Assembly (NCBI GenBank): GCA_013817065.1
Contig: JACDDJ010000015.1
Coordinates: 1 to 17,746, forward strand
Direction of reading: 5' to 3'
DNA length: 17,746 bases
Origin: Acidobacteriota bacterium
GTDB taxonomy: Bacteria; Acidobacteriota; Vicinamibacteria; Vicinamibacterales; 2-12-FULL-66-21
Shown piece by piece: positions 6,716-16,407 of this stretch. Below the pieces are notes generated by a model. The model did not search any database. It saw only the letters and a list, made by a program, of their open reading frames with translations, and was not told the DNA's origin. Each line of letters opens with the position of its first letter. Position 1 is the stretch's first letter. A program made the translations under genes and the position numbers.

Positions 6716-7835
6716 ATGGCGCGCACGACGCTGGCGTTTCTTCTCACGGTCGTCCTGTGGCTATCTCCAGTTCCCGCTGCAGCGCAGTTGCTCTACGTGC
6801 CGGAAGGCATACCGGCGTCGGCCCTAGCGACACGCTGGTGCGGCTGAGCGTCGTCAACACCGCGACCGAGCGAGTCGTGCAGAGCATCTCTCTTGGATTG
6901 GCCTTCCGGGCGGCCGCTCCCGACGTCGTCGTCTCACCTGACGGGCTCACGTTGTACGTGAGCGCAAACAAAAGGGTCGTCGTGATCGACGCGTCGACAC
7001 TCACGGTCACGCACACGATCCCGACACTGCGGGTCCTCAGCGAGATGGTGCGGAATGCCGATGGCTCCCGGCTCTACGTGGTGGGCACCGCCTCCGGCAG
7101 CCTCAGTCAACCGTTCAAGCTGAGTGGCTGGGCCGCAGACACGACTGTGCCGACGGGGAGCGGCTCGACGCGTCCCTGGTCTCGGGCGCGGTGCAGGTGA
7201 CCGGCTGGGCGCTTGACGATACACACGCGACGCCGTAGCCGGTGAGTTAAGCCGCGTGTATCTGGGCGACGCAACCTTTGTTGAAGGGGCGCGGCCCGAC
7301 GTGGCGGCCTTCTTCCCGTCGTATCCGCACCGCACGCGAGCCGGCTGGGGCCTGTCCGTGCTGACAAACGTGCTTCCGATCGGTGGCCGCGGCAATGTCA
7401 GCTTCTCAGCCGAAGCGCATGATGCCGCCGGTAACATCACGCTGCTCGGACGCCGAACGGTCTTTGTCGACAGCATCGATTCGCCGTTCCCGTTAGGGAC
7501 AATCGACACGCCCGGCCAGGGGGAAACGGTCTCGGGCACGATTCTCAATTGGGGGTGGGCTGACGCCATCACCGGGCATGATCCCGGCGGATGGCTTCGC
7601 CATCGACGTCTTGATCGACGGGGTCGTCGTCGGCCATCCCATCTACGGGCTGCACCGCGCCGACATCGCCGCGGTGTTCCCCGGATACGCGAATACCAAC
7701 GGTGCGGTGGGTTACTTCGTGATCGACACGACGACACTGGCCAACGGACCCCACACGATCGCGTGGGTCGTGCGGGACAACCATGGGCGCGTCGCGGGTC
7801 TGGGCAGCCGATTCTTCTTTGTCCAGAATCCGTAG
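6716..7835 (+). pseudogene. Secreted beta-propeller/beta-sandwich protein, multiply frameshifted
   Basis: The ATG at 6716 has AAGGAG 5 nt upstream and encodes a Sec signal peptide (LAFLLTVVLWLSPVPAAAQ) followed by LLYVPEG. The protein then continues in successive frames. From about 6820 to 7150 it is propeller-like (SPDGLTLYVSANKRVVVIDA, NADGSRLYVVGT) and then LSGWAADTTVP. At about 7160-7235 it reads VSGAVQVTGWALDD, then from about 7225 RDAVAGELSRVYLGDATFVE, GARPDVAAFFPSYP and TIDTPGQGETVSGT. From 7578 it reads MIPADGFAIDVLIDGVVVGH to a stop at 7833-7835. Motifs such as GWALDD, DATFVEGARPDVA and FPGYANTNGAVGY recur in acidobacterial secreted proteins as I recall them. Four frame changes (three consistent with a missing base each, the last with one extra or two missing) and apparently lost codons near 7225 and 7575 indicate decay. 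The role of the ancestor is unknown; extracellular binding is the likely guess. Confidence 0.72.
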
Positions 7836-7855
7836 AGGATCATTCCGCGCCTCTC

Positions 7856-7912
7856 GGACTATCATCGCTCCGCCAGCCCTACCGGTGAGGGACCGAAACC
7901 AAAGGAGCCTCC
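7856..7912 (+). promoter_or_regulatory. Promoter/leader of the DUF4139 gene
   Basis: CGGACTATCAT with TATCAT at 7860-7865 as -10 candidate, then CGCTC, CCGGT and AAGGAG at 7902-7907, 5 nt before the ATG. Block order and spacing match the leader at 6659-6715. An AGAGG/CCTCT dyad (7834-7854) lies just upstream; it lacks a T run and is probably too weak to terminate. Confidence 0.45.
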
Positions 7913-10315
7913 ATGCGCGCGCGTCTGCTCGCCGTTGTACCCGTTCTTGCCGTCTCCACGCTACTGTCGGCGCAGGCACCAGCACCGGTGCCTTCCCCGG
8001 CCGCGTCGCTGCCATCGGCCGAGCCGATGCCCGTCAGACGGGTCGTCCTCTACAAGACTGGCGTCGGCTATTTCGAGCATCTCGCCACCGTCCGCAACAA
8101 TCAGACCATCACGATCCGCTTCACGAGTGCGCAGCTCAATGACGTCCTGAAGTCGCTGACCGCGATTGATCTGGGTAAGGGGCAGGTCACCGGCATCAGC
8201 TACAACTCGGTCGCGCCGATCGAGCAGCGGCTCGGTGCTCTGCGGCTGCCGGTCAATCAGCAGACGACGATGGTGGAGTTGTTGACGTCCTTGCGGGGAG
8301 CCCGCCTTGAGGTGAGCGGGGTGAGCGCACCGGCGACTGGACGGCTCTTGAGTGTCGAGCAACGGACAGAGTCGCGCGGTGACCAGATCGTGAGCGTCCA
8401 GTTCTTCTCGGTGCTGACCGACACCGGGGAGATGCGATCGTTCGAGCTCTCCCCTGCGGTCCGCGTCCGGCTCGCGGAGCGGGACCTGCGCCAGGAGCTG
8501 GGGCGATACCTCGACGTCCTCGGCTCGACGCGCGAGCAGGACGTCCGCAACATGGTGATCTCCACCACCGGCACCGGGCAGCGCCAGCTGTTTGTGAGCT
8601 ACATCAGCGAAGTACCGATCTGGAAGACCAGCTACCGGCTTGTGTTTCCGGAGAAGGGGCAACCGCTGCTCCAGGGCTGGGCGATTGTCGACAATACGAT
8701 CGGTGAGGACTGGCGCAACGTGGAGTTGTCGCTCGTTGCCGGCGCGCCGCAGTCCTTTATCCAGCAACTGTCCACGCCCTACTACGGCCGCAGACCGACG
8801 GTGCCGCTTCCGCCCAGCGTTCTGCTGGCGCCCCAGACGCATGCGCCGACGCTCAAGGCAGGTCTCGCGACGCTGACGGGGACCGTGCGTGATCAGGCGG
8901 GATCAGCGATCCCGGGTGCACAGATCGAGCTGCTTGGAGCATCAGGAGCGGCCGGTAGCGCCGTGTCGGGGCCGGATGGTCGTTACGAAGTTGCCGCGCC
9001 GGCCGGCGAGTATCTCGTACGGGTGAGCCTCGCCGGATTCCGGACCGTTGAATCGGCGGGGATGGTCCTGGCGGGGGGCCTGACACGCAACGAGGACTTC
9101 AGACTCCAGATCGGCGGCGTCTCTGAAAAGGTGACCGTGTCCAATCTCGCGGCCGACTCGCTCGCCAGGCGCGGCGCGGCGGGTGGAGTTCTGGGTGGAG
9201 TGGTCGGCGGACTGCCGTCGGCGCCACCACCGCCGCCGGCGCCGGCTGCGATGGCAGCGGAGGCCTATGAGCTGATGAGGGGCTCGCAATCTGCAGCTGA
9301 GGGCGCGAACCTGGGCGAGCTCTTCGAGTACCGCATCAAGGAACCGCTCACGCTCGAGAAGAACAAGTCCGCGCTGGTGCCGATCGTCAACGCCACGGTT
9401 GCGGCCGAACGCGTGTCGCTGTGGAACCGGCCCACTGGAAGCGGACGCCCGCTGCGCGCCATGTGGCTCACCAACAGCACGGGACTCACACTGGACGGCG
9501 GTAGCCTCACGATCGTGGACGGCAACGCCTTTGCCGGCGAGGGACTGATCGAGCCGCTCAAACCGTTCGAGAAGCGACTGGTGTCGTACGCCGCGGACCT
9601 TGGTCTCCTGGTGAACGCCACCACCACGCCGGTGCCGCGCCGGCTCTTTCGCGTCCGCGCCCGCGAGGGCATCATCATCCAGGACAGCGAGGAACGTGCC
9701 ACCACGACCTATGAGGTGCGGAGTGAAAGCGCGACCGCCACGACGCTGGTCGTGGAGCACAGGCTGAGGCCCGGCTGGAAGCTGGCCGACGGACAGAAGC
9801 CGGCGGAAAGCACGCCCGGCGCTGAGCGGTTCCGGGTCACGGTCGATCCCGGGAAGGAACAGCGTCTGGAGGTCGTCGAGGTCAGGGCCGGCACGTCTCA
9901 GATCAGGGTCGGCGATGTCACCGAGGCGCTGATCGTGCAGCTCGCGGCGTCCGGCGTCCCGGCGGAGGAACTCGAGCGCGAACTCCGTCCCGTGCTGGAC
10001 AAGAAGGCGGAGGTCGCGGCGCACGAGCGCAAAGTTGCCGAGCTCGAGGCCGAACGCGCCCGCATCCTCGAGGACCAGCAGCGCCTGCGCGAGAACATGA
10101 AGGCACTGCGCGGCAGCGCCGAAGAGCGCCAACTGCTGCAGCGCTACACCCGGCAGCTCGACGCGCAGGAGAACCGGCTGGGCGAACTACAGAACGAAAC
10201 CGCGGCGGCCGCGGCGCGGCGCGCCGCCGCCAACGCTGAACTGGTGCGGCTGATCGGATCCCTGTCCTTCGACATCCGGCCGCAAGTAGGCACACCGGGA
10301 CGCACGGCGCGGTGA
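7913..10315 (+). CDS. Exported DUF4139-type protein with inserted carboxypeptidase-regulatory-like domain
   Basis: Intact 800-residue protein, function unknown. The start is supported by AAGGAG 5 nt upstream and a Sec signal peptide (LLAVVPVLAVSTLLSAQAPA). Residues about 40-300 are the N-terminal part of the DUF4139 family (VVLYKTGVGYFEH, VPIWKTSYRLVFPEKG, LQGWAIVDNTIGEDWRNVEL). Residues about 317-410 are a carboxypeptidase-regulatory-like beta-sandwich (TLTGTVRDQAGSAIPGAQIE, GPDGRYEVAAPAGEYLVRVS), followed by VSEKVTV, the signature seen before the plug of acidobacterial TonB-dependent receptors. A Gly/Ala/Pro-rich linker (about 423-454, with a proline run) leads back to DUF4139 at about 470 (LFEYRIKEPLTLEKNKSALV). 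Residues about 690-765 are a charged coiled coil (HERKVAELEAERARILEDQQ). Periplasmic or surface location is expected. It stands alone and converges on pruA. Confidence 0.85.
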   Translation: MRARLLAVVPVLAVSTLLSAQAPAPVPSPAASLPSAEPMPVRRVVLYKTGVGYFEHLATVRNNQTITIRFTSAQLNDVLKSLTAIDLGKGQVTGISYNSVAPIEQRLGALRLPVNQQTTMVELLTSLRGARLEVSGVSAPATGRLLSVEQRTESRGDQIVSVQFFSVLTDTGEMRSFELSPAVRVRLAERDLRQELGRYLDVLGSTREQDVRNMVISTTGTGQRQLFVSYISEVPIWKTSYRLVFPEKGQPLLQGWAIVDNTIGEDWRNVELSLVAGAPQSFIQQLSTPYYGRRPTVPLPPSVLLAPQTHAPTLKAGLATLTGTVRDQAGSAIPGAQIELLGASGAAGSAVSGPDGRYEVAAPAGEYLVRVSLAGFRTVESAGMVLAGGLTRNEDFRLQIGGVSEKVTVSNLAADSLARRGAAGGVLGGVVGGLPSAPPPPPAPAAMAAEAYELMRGSQSAAEGANLGELFEYRIKEPLTLEKNKSALVPIVNATVAAERVSLWNRPTGSGRPLRAMWLTNSTGLTLDGGSLTIVDGNAFAGEGLIEPLKPFEKRLVSYAADLGLLVNATTTPVPRRLFRVRAREGIIIQDSEERATTTYEVRSESATATTLVVEHRLRPGWKLADGQKPAESTPGAERFRVTVDPGKEQRLEVVEVRAGTSQIRVGDVTEALIVQLAASGVPAEELERELRPVLDKKAEVAAHERKVAELEAERARILEDQQRLRENMKALRGSAEERQLLQRYTRQLDAQENRLGELQNETAAAAARRAAANAELVRLIGSLSFDIRPQVGTPGRTAR

Positions 10316-10351
10316 GTCGCGACGGTCAGGGCTGTAGCCGAAGCCGAAGAT

Positions 10352-10372
10352 CCCTGGACGCCCACACCAGGG
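10352..10372. terminator. Weak hairpin between convergent genes
   Basis: CCCTGG (10352-10357), a 9-nt loop, then CCAGGG (10367-10372), in the 59-bp gap between the DUF4139 gene and the convergent pruA. There is no T tract on either side, so intrinsic termination is doubtful. It is the only dyad I see in the gap. Confidence 0.25.
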
Positions 10373-10374
10373 CG

Positions 10375-12084
<1,710 letters not shown>

Positions 12085-12107
12085 CTCTTACCTCGGTGAA
12101 TGTTGAA

Positions 12108-13394
12108 TCAAGCCTTCTCGATGAGTTCCGCTCCACCCATGTAGGCGCGGAGCGATGACGGAACGGCGATCGAACCGTCCTTCTGCTGGTAGTTCTCCAT
12201 GATCGCGATGATCGTGCGGCCCACCGCGAGGCCCGAGCCGTTCAGCGTGTGGACGAACTCCGCCTTGCCGGTTCCTTCCGGGCGATACCGGATGTTCGCG
12301 CGCCGGGCCTGGAACGCTTCCGTGTTGCTGCACGACGAAATCTCACGATACGTTTTCTGGCTCGGAAGCCACACTTCGATGTCGTAGGTTTTGGCTGCCG
12401 AGAAGCCCATGTCGCCGGTGCAGAGGAGCATCGTCCGATACGGCAGTTCGAGCCGCTTCAGTACTTCCTCGGCGTTCAACGTCAGCGCTTCCAGTTCGTC
12501 GTATGACTGTTCCGCGGTCGTGAACTTCATCAGCTCGACCTTGTCGAACTGGTGCTGCCGAATCAGGCCGCGGACGTCCGCGCCGTACGACCCCGCCTCG
12601 CTGCGGAAGCAAGGCGTATAGGCGGTGTAGCGGATCGGCAGCAGCCGTCCGTCGAGAATCTCGCCACGATGGAGATTGGTGAGCGGGACTTCGGCGGTCG
12701 GAATCAGAAACAGGTTCCAGTCGCCGGCAATCTTGAACAGATCCTGTTCGAACTTCGGCAGATTGCCGGTTCCGCGCAGCGCATCCGCATTCACCAGGAA
12801 GGGTGGCTCGACTTCCGTATATCGATGCTCGGTGGTGTGAAGGTCGAGCATGAAGTTGATCAGGGCGCGCGCCATCTTTGCGCCGGCGCCCATCAGGACG
12901 CAGAAGCGCGCACCAGACATCCGGGTCGCACGCTCGAAGTCCAGTATGCCAAGCGCCGGTCCGAGATCCCAATGCGGTTTTGGTTCGAAGTCGAACTCCC
13001 GCGGCACGCCGGCTCGACGCACTTCGACGTTGTCTTCGGCGCTCTTCCCCTGCGGCACGCTGTCGTGCGGGAGGTTCGGTATCGTCATCAGCAGCGCTGC
13101 CCGCTGTTGCTCGATGCCATCGAGCTCGATCTCGAGCTGCTTGATCTGCTGACCGCGGGCCTTATTCGCCGCGAAAATCGGAGAGGCGTCGATGCCCTGG
13201 CGTTTCGCGCGCGCAACTTCGTCGGCGGCAGTGTTCTGCTCGCGCTTCAAACCCTCGATCTCCGGGATCAGGCGACGGCGTCCGTTCTCGAGCGTGGCGA
13301 CCTGCTCCAGTTCCGCGTCCGGCTCCAGCCCGCGGCTCTGCAGGCGTCGTCGTACATCATCAGGTCGGTCGCGAACGTATCCGGCATCGAGCAT
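12108..13394 (-). CDS. serS: Seryl-tRNA synthetase
   Basis: Class II aminoacyl-tRNA synthetase that charges tRNA-Ser (and tRNA-Sec if present) with serine; 428 residues, normal bacterial length. Residues about 30-105 form the tRNA-binding antiparallel coiled coil (LIPEIEGLKREQNTAADEVA ... QQIKQLEIELDGIEQQRAAL). The catalytic core shows motif 1 (YTEVEPPFLVNADALRGTGN), motif 2 with its Arg264 in CFRSEAGSYG then RGLIRQHQFDKVEL, and motif 3 (GSGLAVGRTIIAIMENYQ). The start MLDAGYVRDRP matches the family N-terminus; AGGA lies 8 nt upstream. It is divergent from galU across 67 bp and followed 23 bp later by pruA on the same strand. Confidence 0.97.
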   Translation of the reverse strand: MLDAGYVRDRPDDVRRRLQSRGLEPDAELEQVATLENGRRRLIPEIEGLKREQNTAADEVARAKRQGIDASPIFAANKARGQQIKQLEIELDGIEQQRAALLMTIPNLPHDSVPQGKSAEDNVEVRRAGVPREFDFEPKPHWDLGPALGILDFERATRMSGARFCVLMGAGAKMARALINFMLDLHTTEHRYTEVEPPFLVNADALRGTGNLPKFEQDLFKIAGDWNLFLIPTAEVPLTNLHRGEILDGRLLPIRYTAYTPCFRSEAGSYGADVRGLIRQHQFDKVELMKFTTAEQSYDELEALTLNAEEVLKRLELPYRTMLLCTGDMGFSAAKTYDIEVWLPSQKTYREISSCSNTEAFQARRANIRYRPEGTGKAEFVHTLNGSGLAVGRTIIAIMENYQQKDGSIAVPSSLRAYMGGAELIEKA

Positions 13395-13444
13395 CTCTAA
13401 ATCCTATATCGTTGGGGTCTGCGTGGGCGGCGCGTTGGGGAACT

Positions 13445-13455
13445 TACGATACGAT
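13445..13455 (+). promoter_or_regulatory. Candidate -10 elements for galU (leaderless start)
   Basis: Two overlapping TACGAT hexamers, at 13445-13450 and 13450-13455, lie in the serS/galU divergent region. From the second, transcription would start near 13462, which is the GTG itself, and no Shine-Dalgarno sequence precedes that GTG. A leaderless mRNA is therefore plausible. No clear -35 hexamer is present. Confidence 0.35.
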
Positions 13456-13461
13456 GCCTTC

Positions 13462-14331
13462 GTGAGTGCAGTCATTCGTAAAGCCGTCTTTCCTGCTGCC
13501 GGACTCGGCACGCGCTTCCTTCCAGCGACCAAGGCGCAGCCGAAGGAGATGCTGCCGCTGGTCGACAAGCCGATTATCCAGTACGGCGTCGAGGAGGCGG
13601 TCGCCTCCGGCGTTGACAACATCATCCTCGTCACGGGGCGCGGCAAGAACGCCATCGAGGACCACTTCGACGTTTCGGTCGAACTCGAATCGTTCCTCGA
13701 GGCGCGGGGCAAAAGGGAGCAGCTCGAAGAGATCCGCAAGATCTCGAACCTGATCAACTTCTCGTATGTGCGGCAGGGCGAACCGCTTGGCCTCGGCCAC
13801 GCCGTGCTGGTCACGAAGAACCTGGTCGGCCAGGAACCCTTCGCCGTCATCCTCGCTGACGACGTGATCGATGCCGACCCACCGGCGTTGCAGCAGATGA
13901 TCGACGTCTTCGGCGAGGTGGATGGGCCGGTGCTTGCCGTCGAGCGTGTTCCGCGCGACAGCGTGAGCTCCTACGGCATCATCGCGGCGGACGAGATCAA
14001 GCCGGGAGTCTACAAGATCCGCGATCTGGTCGAGAAGCCACCGGTCGAAGAAGCGCCGTCCGACCTGGCGATCATCGGTCGCTACATCCTCACTCCGGAT
14101 ATTTTCCCGGCGCTCGAAACCATCGAAAAAGACCGCGCCGGTGAGATCCAGCTGACCAACGGGCTGCGGGAACTCCTCAGGAAGCGCCCGATCTATGGCT
14201 GCGAGATCAAGGGCGTCCGCCACGACACCGGGAACAAGCTTGGATTCCTGAAGGCGGTGGTGTACTTCGCGCTGCGACGGCCGGACCTGGCCGGCCCCTT
14301 CCGCGAGTATCTGAAGAAAGCGGGCTGCTAA
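13462..14331 (+). CDS. galU: UTP-glucose-1-phosphate uridylyltransferase
   Basis: Makes UDP-glucose from UTP and glucose-1-phosphate, feeding cell-envelope polysaccharide and trehalose/glycogen pathways. From the GTG start the protein has 289 residues, normal for GalU. The nucleotide-binding signature is FPAAGLGTRFLPATKAQPKE with MLPLVDKPIIQYGVEEA; the substrate region carries VILADDVID and YGIIAADE, and VEKPPVEEAPSDLAIIGRYI and LGFLKAVVYFALRRPDL follow. The open frame extends upstream into serS antisense, but family homology begins at VIRKAVFPAAG, and the nearby ATG at 13453 meets a stop after three codons, so GTG 13462 is preferred. The 3' end overlaps fmdB by four bases on the opposite strand. 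Confidence 0.95.
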   Translation: MSAVIRKAVFPAAGLGTRFLPATKAQPKEMLPLVDKPIIQYGVEEAVASGVDNIILVTGRGKNAIEDHFDVSVELESFLEARGKREQLEEIRKISNLINFSYVRQGEPLGLGHAVLVTKNLVGQEPFAVILADDVIDADPPALQQMIDVFGEVDGPVLAVERVPRDSVSSYGIIAADEIKPGVYKIRDLVEKPPVEEAPSDLAIIGRYILTPDIFPALETIEKDRAGEIQLTNGLRELLRKRPIYGCEIKGVRHDTGNKLGFLKAVVYFALRRPDLAGPFREYLKKAGC

Positions 14332-14699
14332 TCCTTTGCGGGTGTTGCCGCGGCCGCCGGTGCCGCGGTCGAGGACGAGTCGCTGGACGACTTGTCGGAC
14401 TTCTCGCTTGACGACCTGTCTGCGGAGTTCGACTTGTCCGAGGACTTGTCGGCTCTGTCGGACTTCTCGGACTTCTCGGACTTCTCGGAAGACGACTTGC
14501 TGCCGGACGATTCAGGCGACGACTTCTTGGCGTAGTCGGTGATGTAGAAGCCCGAACCCTTGAACTGGATCGCTGGCGAAGAAAAGAGCTTTGCCACAGG
14601 CCCGTCACAGGTCGGGCACGCCGCCAGGGGCGGGTCTGAGAACTTCACAATCCGCTCGAAGCGGCCACATTTCTCGCACTGGTATTCGTAAAGGGGCAT
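14328..14699 (-). CDS. FmdB-type zinc-ribbon protein with Ser/Lys/Asp-rich tail
   Basis: 123 residues. The N-terminal 55 form the FmdB/CxxC_CXXC regulatory zinc ribbon: MPLYEYQCEKCGRFE with C8/C11 and C28/C31 as the zinc ligands, then LFSSPAIQFKGSGFYITDYA, highly typical of the family. From about residue 58 to the end the protein is low complexity (Ser, Lys, Asp, Glu, then Ala/Pro), and the DNA carries three perfect 9-bp tandem units at 14461-14487. Function of the family is poorly known; a regulatory or rRNA/protein-binding role has been suggested. It follows the DUF885 gene by 45 bp on the same strand, with no good Shine-Dalgarno sequence but a TGTTATCGT extended -10-like sequence in the gap. 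Confidence 0.92.
   Translation of the reverse strand: MPLYEYQCEKCGRFERIVKFSDPPLAACPTCDGPVAKLFSSPAIQFKGSGFYITDYAKKSSPESSGSKSSSEKSEKSEKSDRADKSSDKSNSADRSSSEKSDKSSSDSSSTAAPAAAATPAKD
14461..14487. repeat. 9-bp tandem repeat, three copies, inside fmdB tail
   Basis: Three perfect copies of GACTTCTCG on the plus strand, encoding repeated Ser-Glu-Lys on the minus strand. Degenerate versions extend on both sides. Such in-frame repeats can change tail length by slippage without breaking the gene. Confidence 0.8.
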
Positions 14700-14744
14700 A
14701 GGTCGTCTTGATCCAACGATAACACGCGCTCGGGAGGGATCCTC

Positions 14745-16403
14745 CTACTCGAGCAGCGCCCCGCCGGCATCGCCGAGCAGCAGTTCACGCTGCAGGCCGA
14801 TCGGCACCGTGCCGTTCGCGAGCAGCGCGTCGTGAAATTTCTTCAGCGAGTAATCCACGCCGACCTTCGCCTTGTAGTCCTCCCGCAGCTTCATGATCAT
14901 CAGTTTGCCAGCCGAGTACAGCACGTAGGACGGGTCGAAGGTCCCGCGCTCGGCTTCGCGCCGCGCACTGCCCTCTTCCATGAACGCTTCTTCCTTGAAG
15001 AAGCGGACGCCCTGTTCGACCGACAGATCCTCACAGTGCAGCCGGATGCCGACGATGAAGCGGCAGAGACGGATGAGGGCCTCGGCGAGCTGGCCGAGAC
15101 GGACGGTTGGTTCGTTCTTGCGGAAGCCCTCGTCGAGCATCATCTGCTCGCAATAGTGCGCCCAGCCTTCGACCATCGCGGTGGAGGCGAACATGATCGA
15201 CTTTCGCAGCTTCGAGTCGATCTGCCTCAGATGCTGGTAATGGAGATAGTGGCCGGGGAAGACCTCGTGGATGGAGATCGACCAGAGATTGCCGTAATTG
15301 AAGTCGCGCATGTGTTCGGCCTGACGCTCGGCTGACCATGCTGGATCGACATCAGTGATGTAGTAGGTCGCGCGAAGGGGACGCGCTTCGAACGGGCCCG
15401 GCGTCCACATGCTGGCAAACGTCCAGCGATAGAACTTGGGAGTCGCGGCGACATCCACCGGCGCGCCTTCCGGGATCGAGATGATGCGCTGCTTGTTTAT
15501 GAAGGACACCAGCTCGCCCAGTTGATCCTGCGCGGTGGCGACCAGCTGCCCCGGTGGTGGATGGTCCCCCTTTGCCTTCTCCCACGCTGCATCGGGGTCC
15601 TTGCTGTTGATCTTCGAAGCGACGCGACGGAACTGTTCCTGGGTTGCGGCAAGTTCCCGAAGCGCGATCGTGAGCAGCCGGTCGGCGCCGAGCGTCAGTC
15701 CCTCGTCGAGCCGGAGTTTCTCTTCGAAACGGTCGCGGCCGAGCCGAAAAGATCCTTTGCTCCTCGGAGCGAGGTCTTTTTCCAGGTATTCGGCGTAGGC
15801 GCCGATGGCGGCCGACGCTTCGATCGACGCGTCAGCAAGATCGCCAAGGATATGGAGATCGTCGAGTCGCGAAAAGGCGCGCGGCAGGTCCTCGTCGATG
15901 AAACGCTGCGTGCCGCGCATGCTCTCGAGGCCCACCTTCACGAAGATGCCGGGCGGCTCCTTGATGTTGTCGCGCGCGGCTTGCACGAGGCGCGGCACCT
16001 GGCGGAGCTTGGAAACGATCCGGCGTGCGCGCTGAGGAAGCGGCGCGTAATCGAACAGGGCCTGGCCGGCCAGGCTCGTCGCGATGATGTCGGCGTAGAA
16101 CTGCGGGTTGCGTTCCCAGGTGCGGACGCGTTCCAGCTCGAAGAGCCGTGACCGGATGCTGTTCTCCAGCGCCGGCTTCTCGCGTCGTTCGACGTCTGTC
16201 AGACGACCCGGGTCGATCGCGGCGAGCCGGCGCGCGAGCGCCCCGAGGTCGCGGACCCGGCCCTCAACGGCCTGCCGCCCGAAATCCTCCAGCAGGTCGT
16301 CGTGCAGGTGGACCCCGTCGAAAGTTGCGCTGGTGGGATGAACTTCATGCAGGTACGCGAGGTACTCGTCAACGAAGTGAGGAAGGGGTTCGGCTGAATA
16401 CAT
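14745..16403 (-). CDS. DUF885 family zinc peptidase
   Basis: 552 residues, full length for DUF885, a family of presumed metallopeptidases. The zinc-binding motif is HEVFPGH (H379, E380, H385), followed by the conserved MVEGWAHYCEQMMLDEG (E412, H416), which supplies the third ligand and second-shell contacts. N-terminal helices (LPHFVDEYLAYLHEVHPTSA) match the family start. No signal peptide or transmembrane helix is evident, so it is probably cytoplasmic unless the start lies elsewhere. It begins 23 bp from the divergent rsmI ATG, and fmdB follows. Substrate is unknown; a peptidase or aminopeptidase role is inferred from the HExxPGH motif alone. Confidence 0.9.
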   Translation of the reverse strand: MYSAEPLPHFVDEYLAYLHEVHPTSATFDGVHLHDDLLEDFGRQAVEGRVRDLGALARRLAAIDPGRLTDVERREKPALENSIRSRLFELERVRTWERNPQFYADIIATSLAGQALFDYAPLPQRARRIVSKLRQVPRLVQAARDNIKEPPGIFVKVGLESMRGTQRFIDEDLPRAFSRLDDLHILGDLADASIEASAAIGAYAEYLEKDLAPRSKGSFRLGRDRFEEKLRLDEGLTLGADRLLTIALRELAATQEQFRRVASKINSKDPDAAWEKAKGDHPPPGQLVATAQDQLGELVSFINKQRIISIPEGAPVDVAATPKFYRWTFASMWTPGPFEARPLRATYYITDVDPAWSAERQAEHMRDFNYGNLWSISIHEVFPGHYLHYQHLRQIDSKLRKSIMFASTAMVEGWAHYCEQMMLDEGFRKNEPTVRLGQLAEALIRLCRFIVGIRLHCEDLSVEQGVRFFKEEAFMEEGSARREAERGTFDPSYVLYSAGKLMIMKLREDYKAKVGVDYSLKKFHDALLANGTVPIGLQRELLLGDAGGALLE

Positions 16404-16407
16404 GCGC

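Noticed and set aside
8942..10132. 396-codon minus-strand open frame
   Set aside because: Antisense to the intact DUF4139 gene, with low-complexity Arg/His/Leu composition, no ribosome site and no domain.
12552..13400. 282-codon plus-strand frame
   Set aside because: Antisense to serS, which is full length with all class II motifs.
13395..13461. T-box or other riboswitch upstream of serS
   Set aside because: The intergenic region is only 67 bp, with no room for the conserved stems and no T-box sequence.
14380..14530. CRISPR-like or minisatellite array
   Set aside because: The repeats are 9 bp, in frame, without spacers, and encode a low-complexity protein tail.
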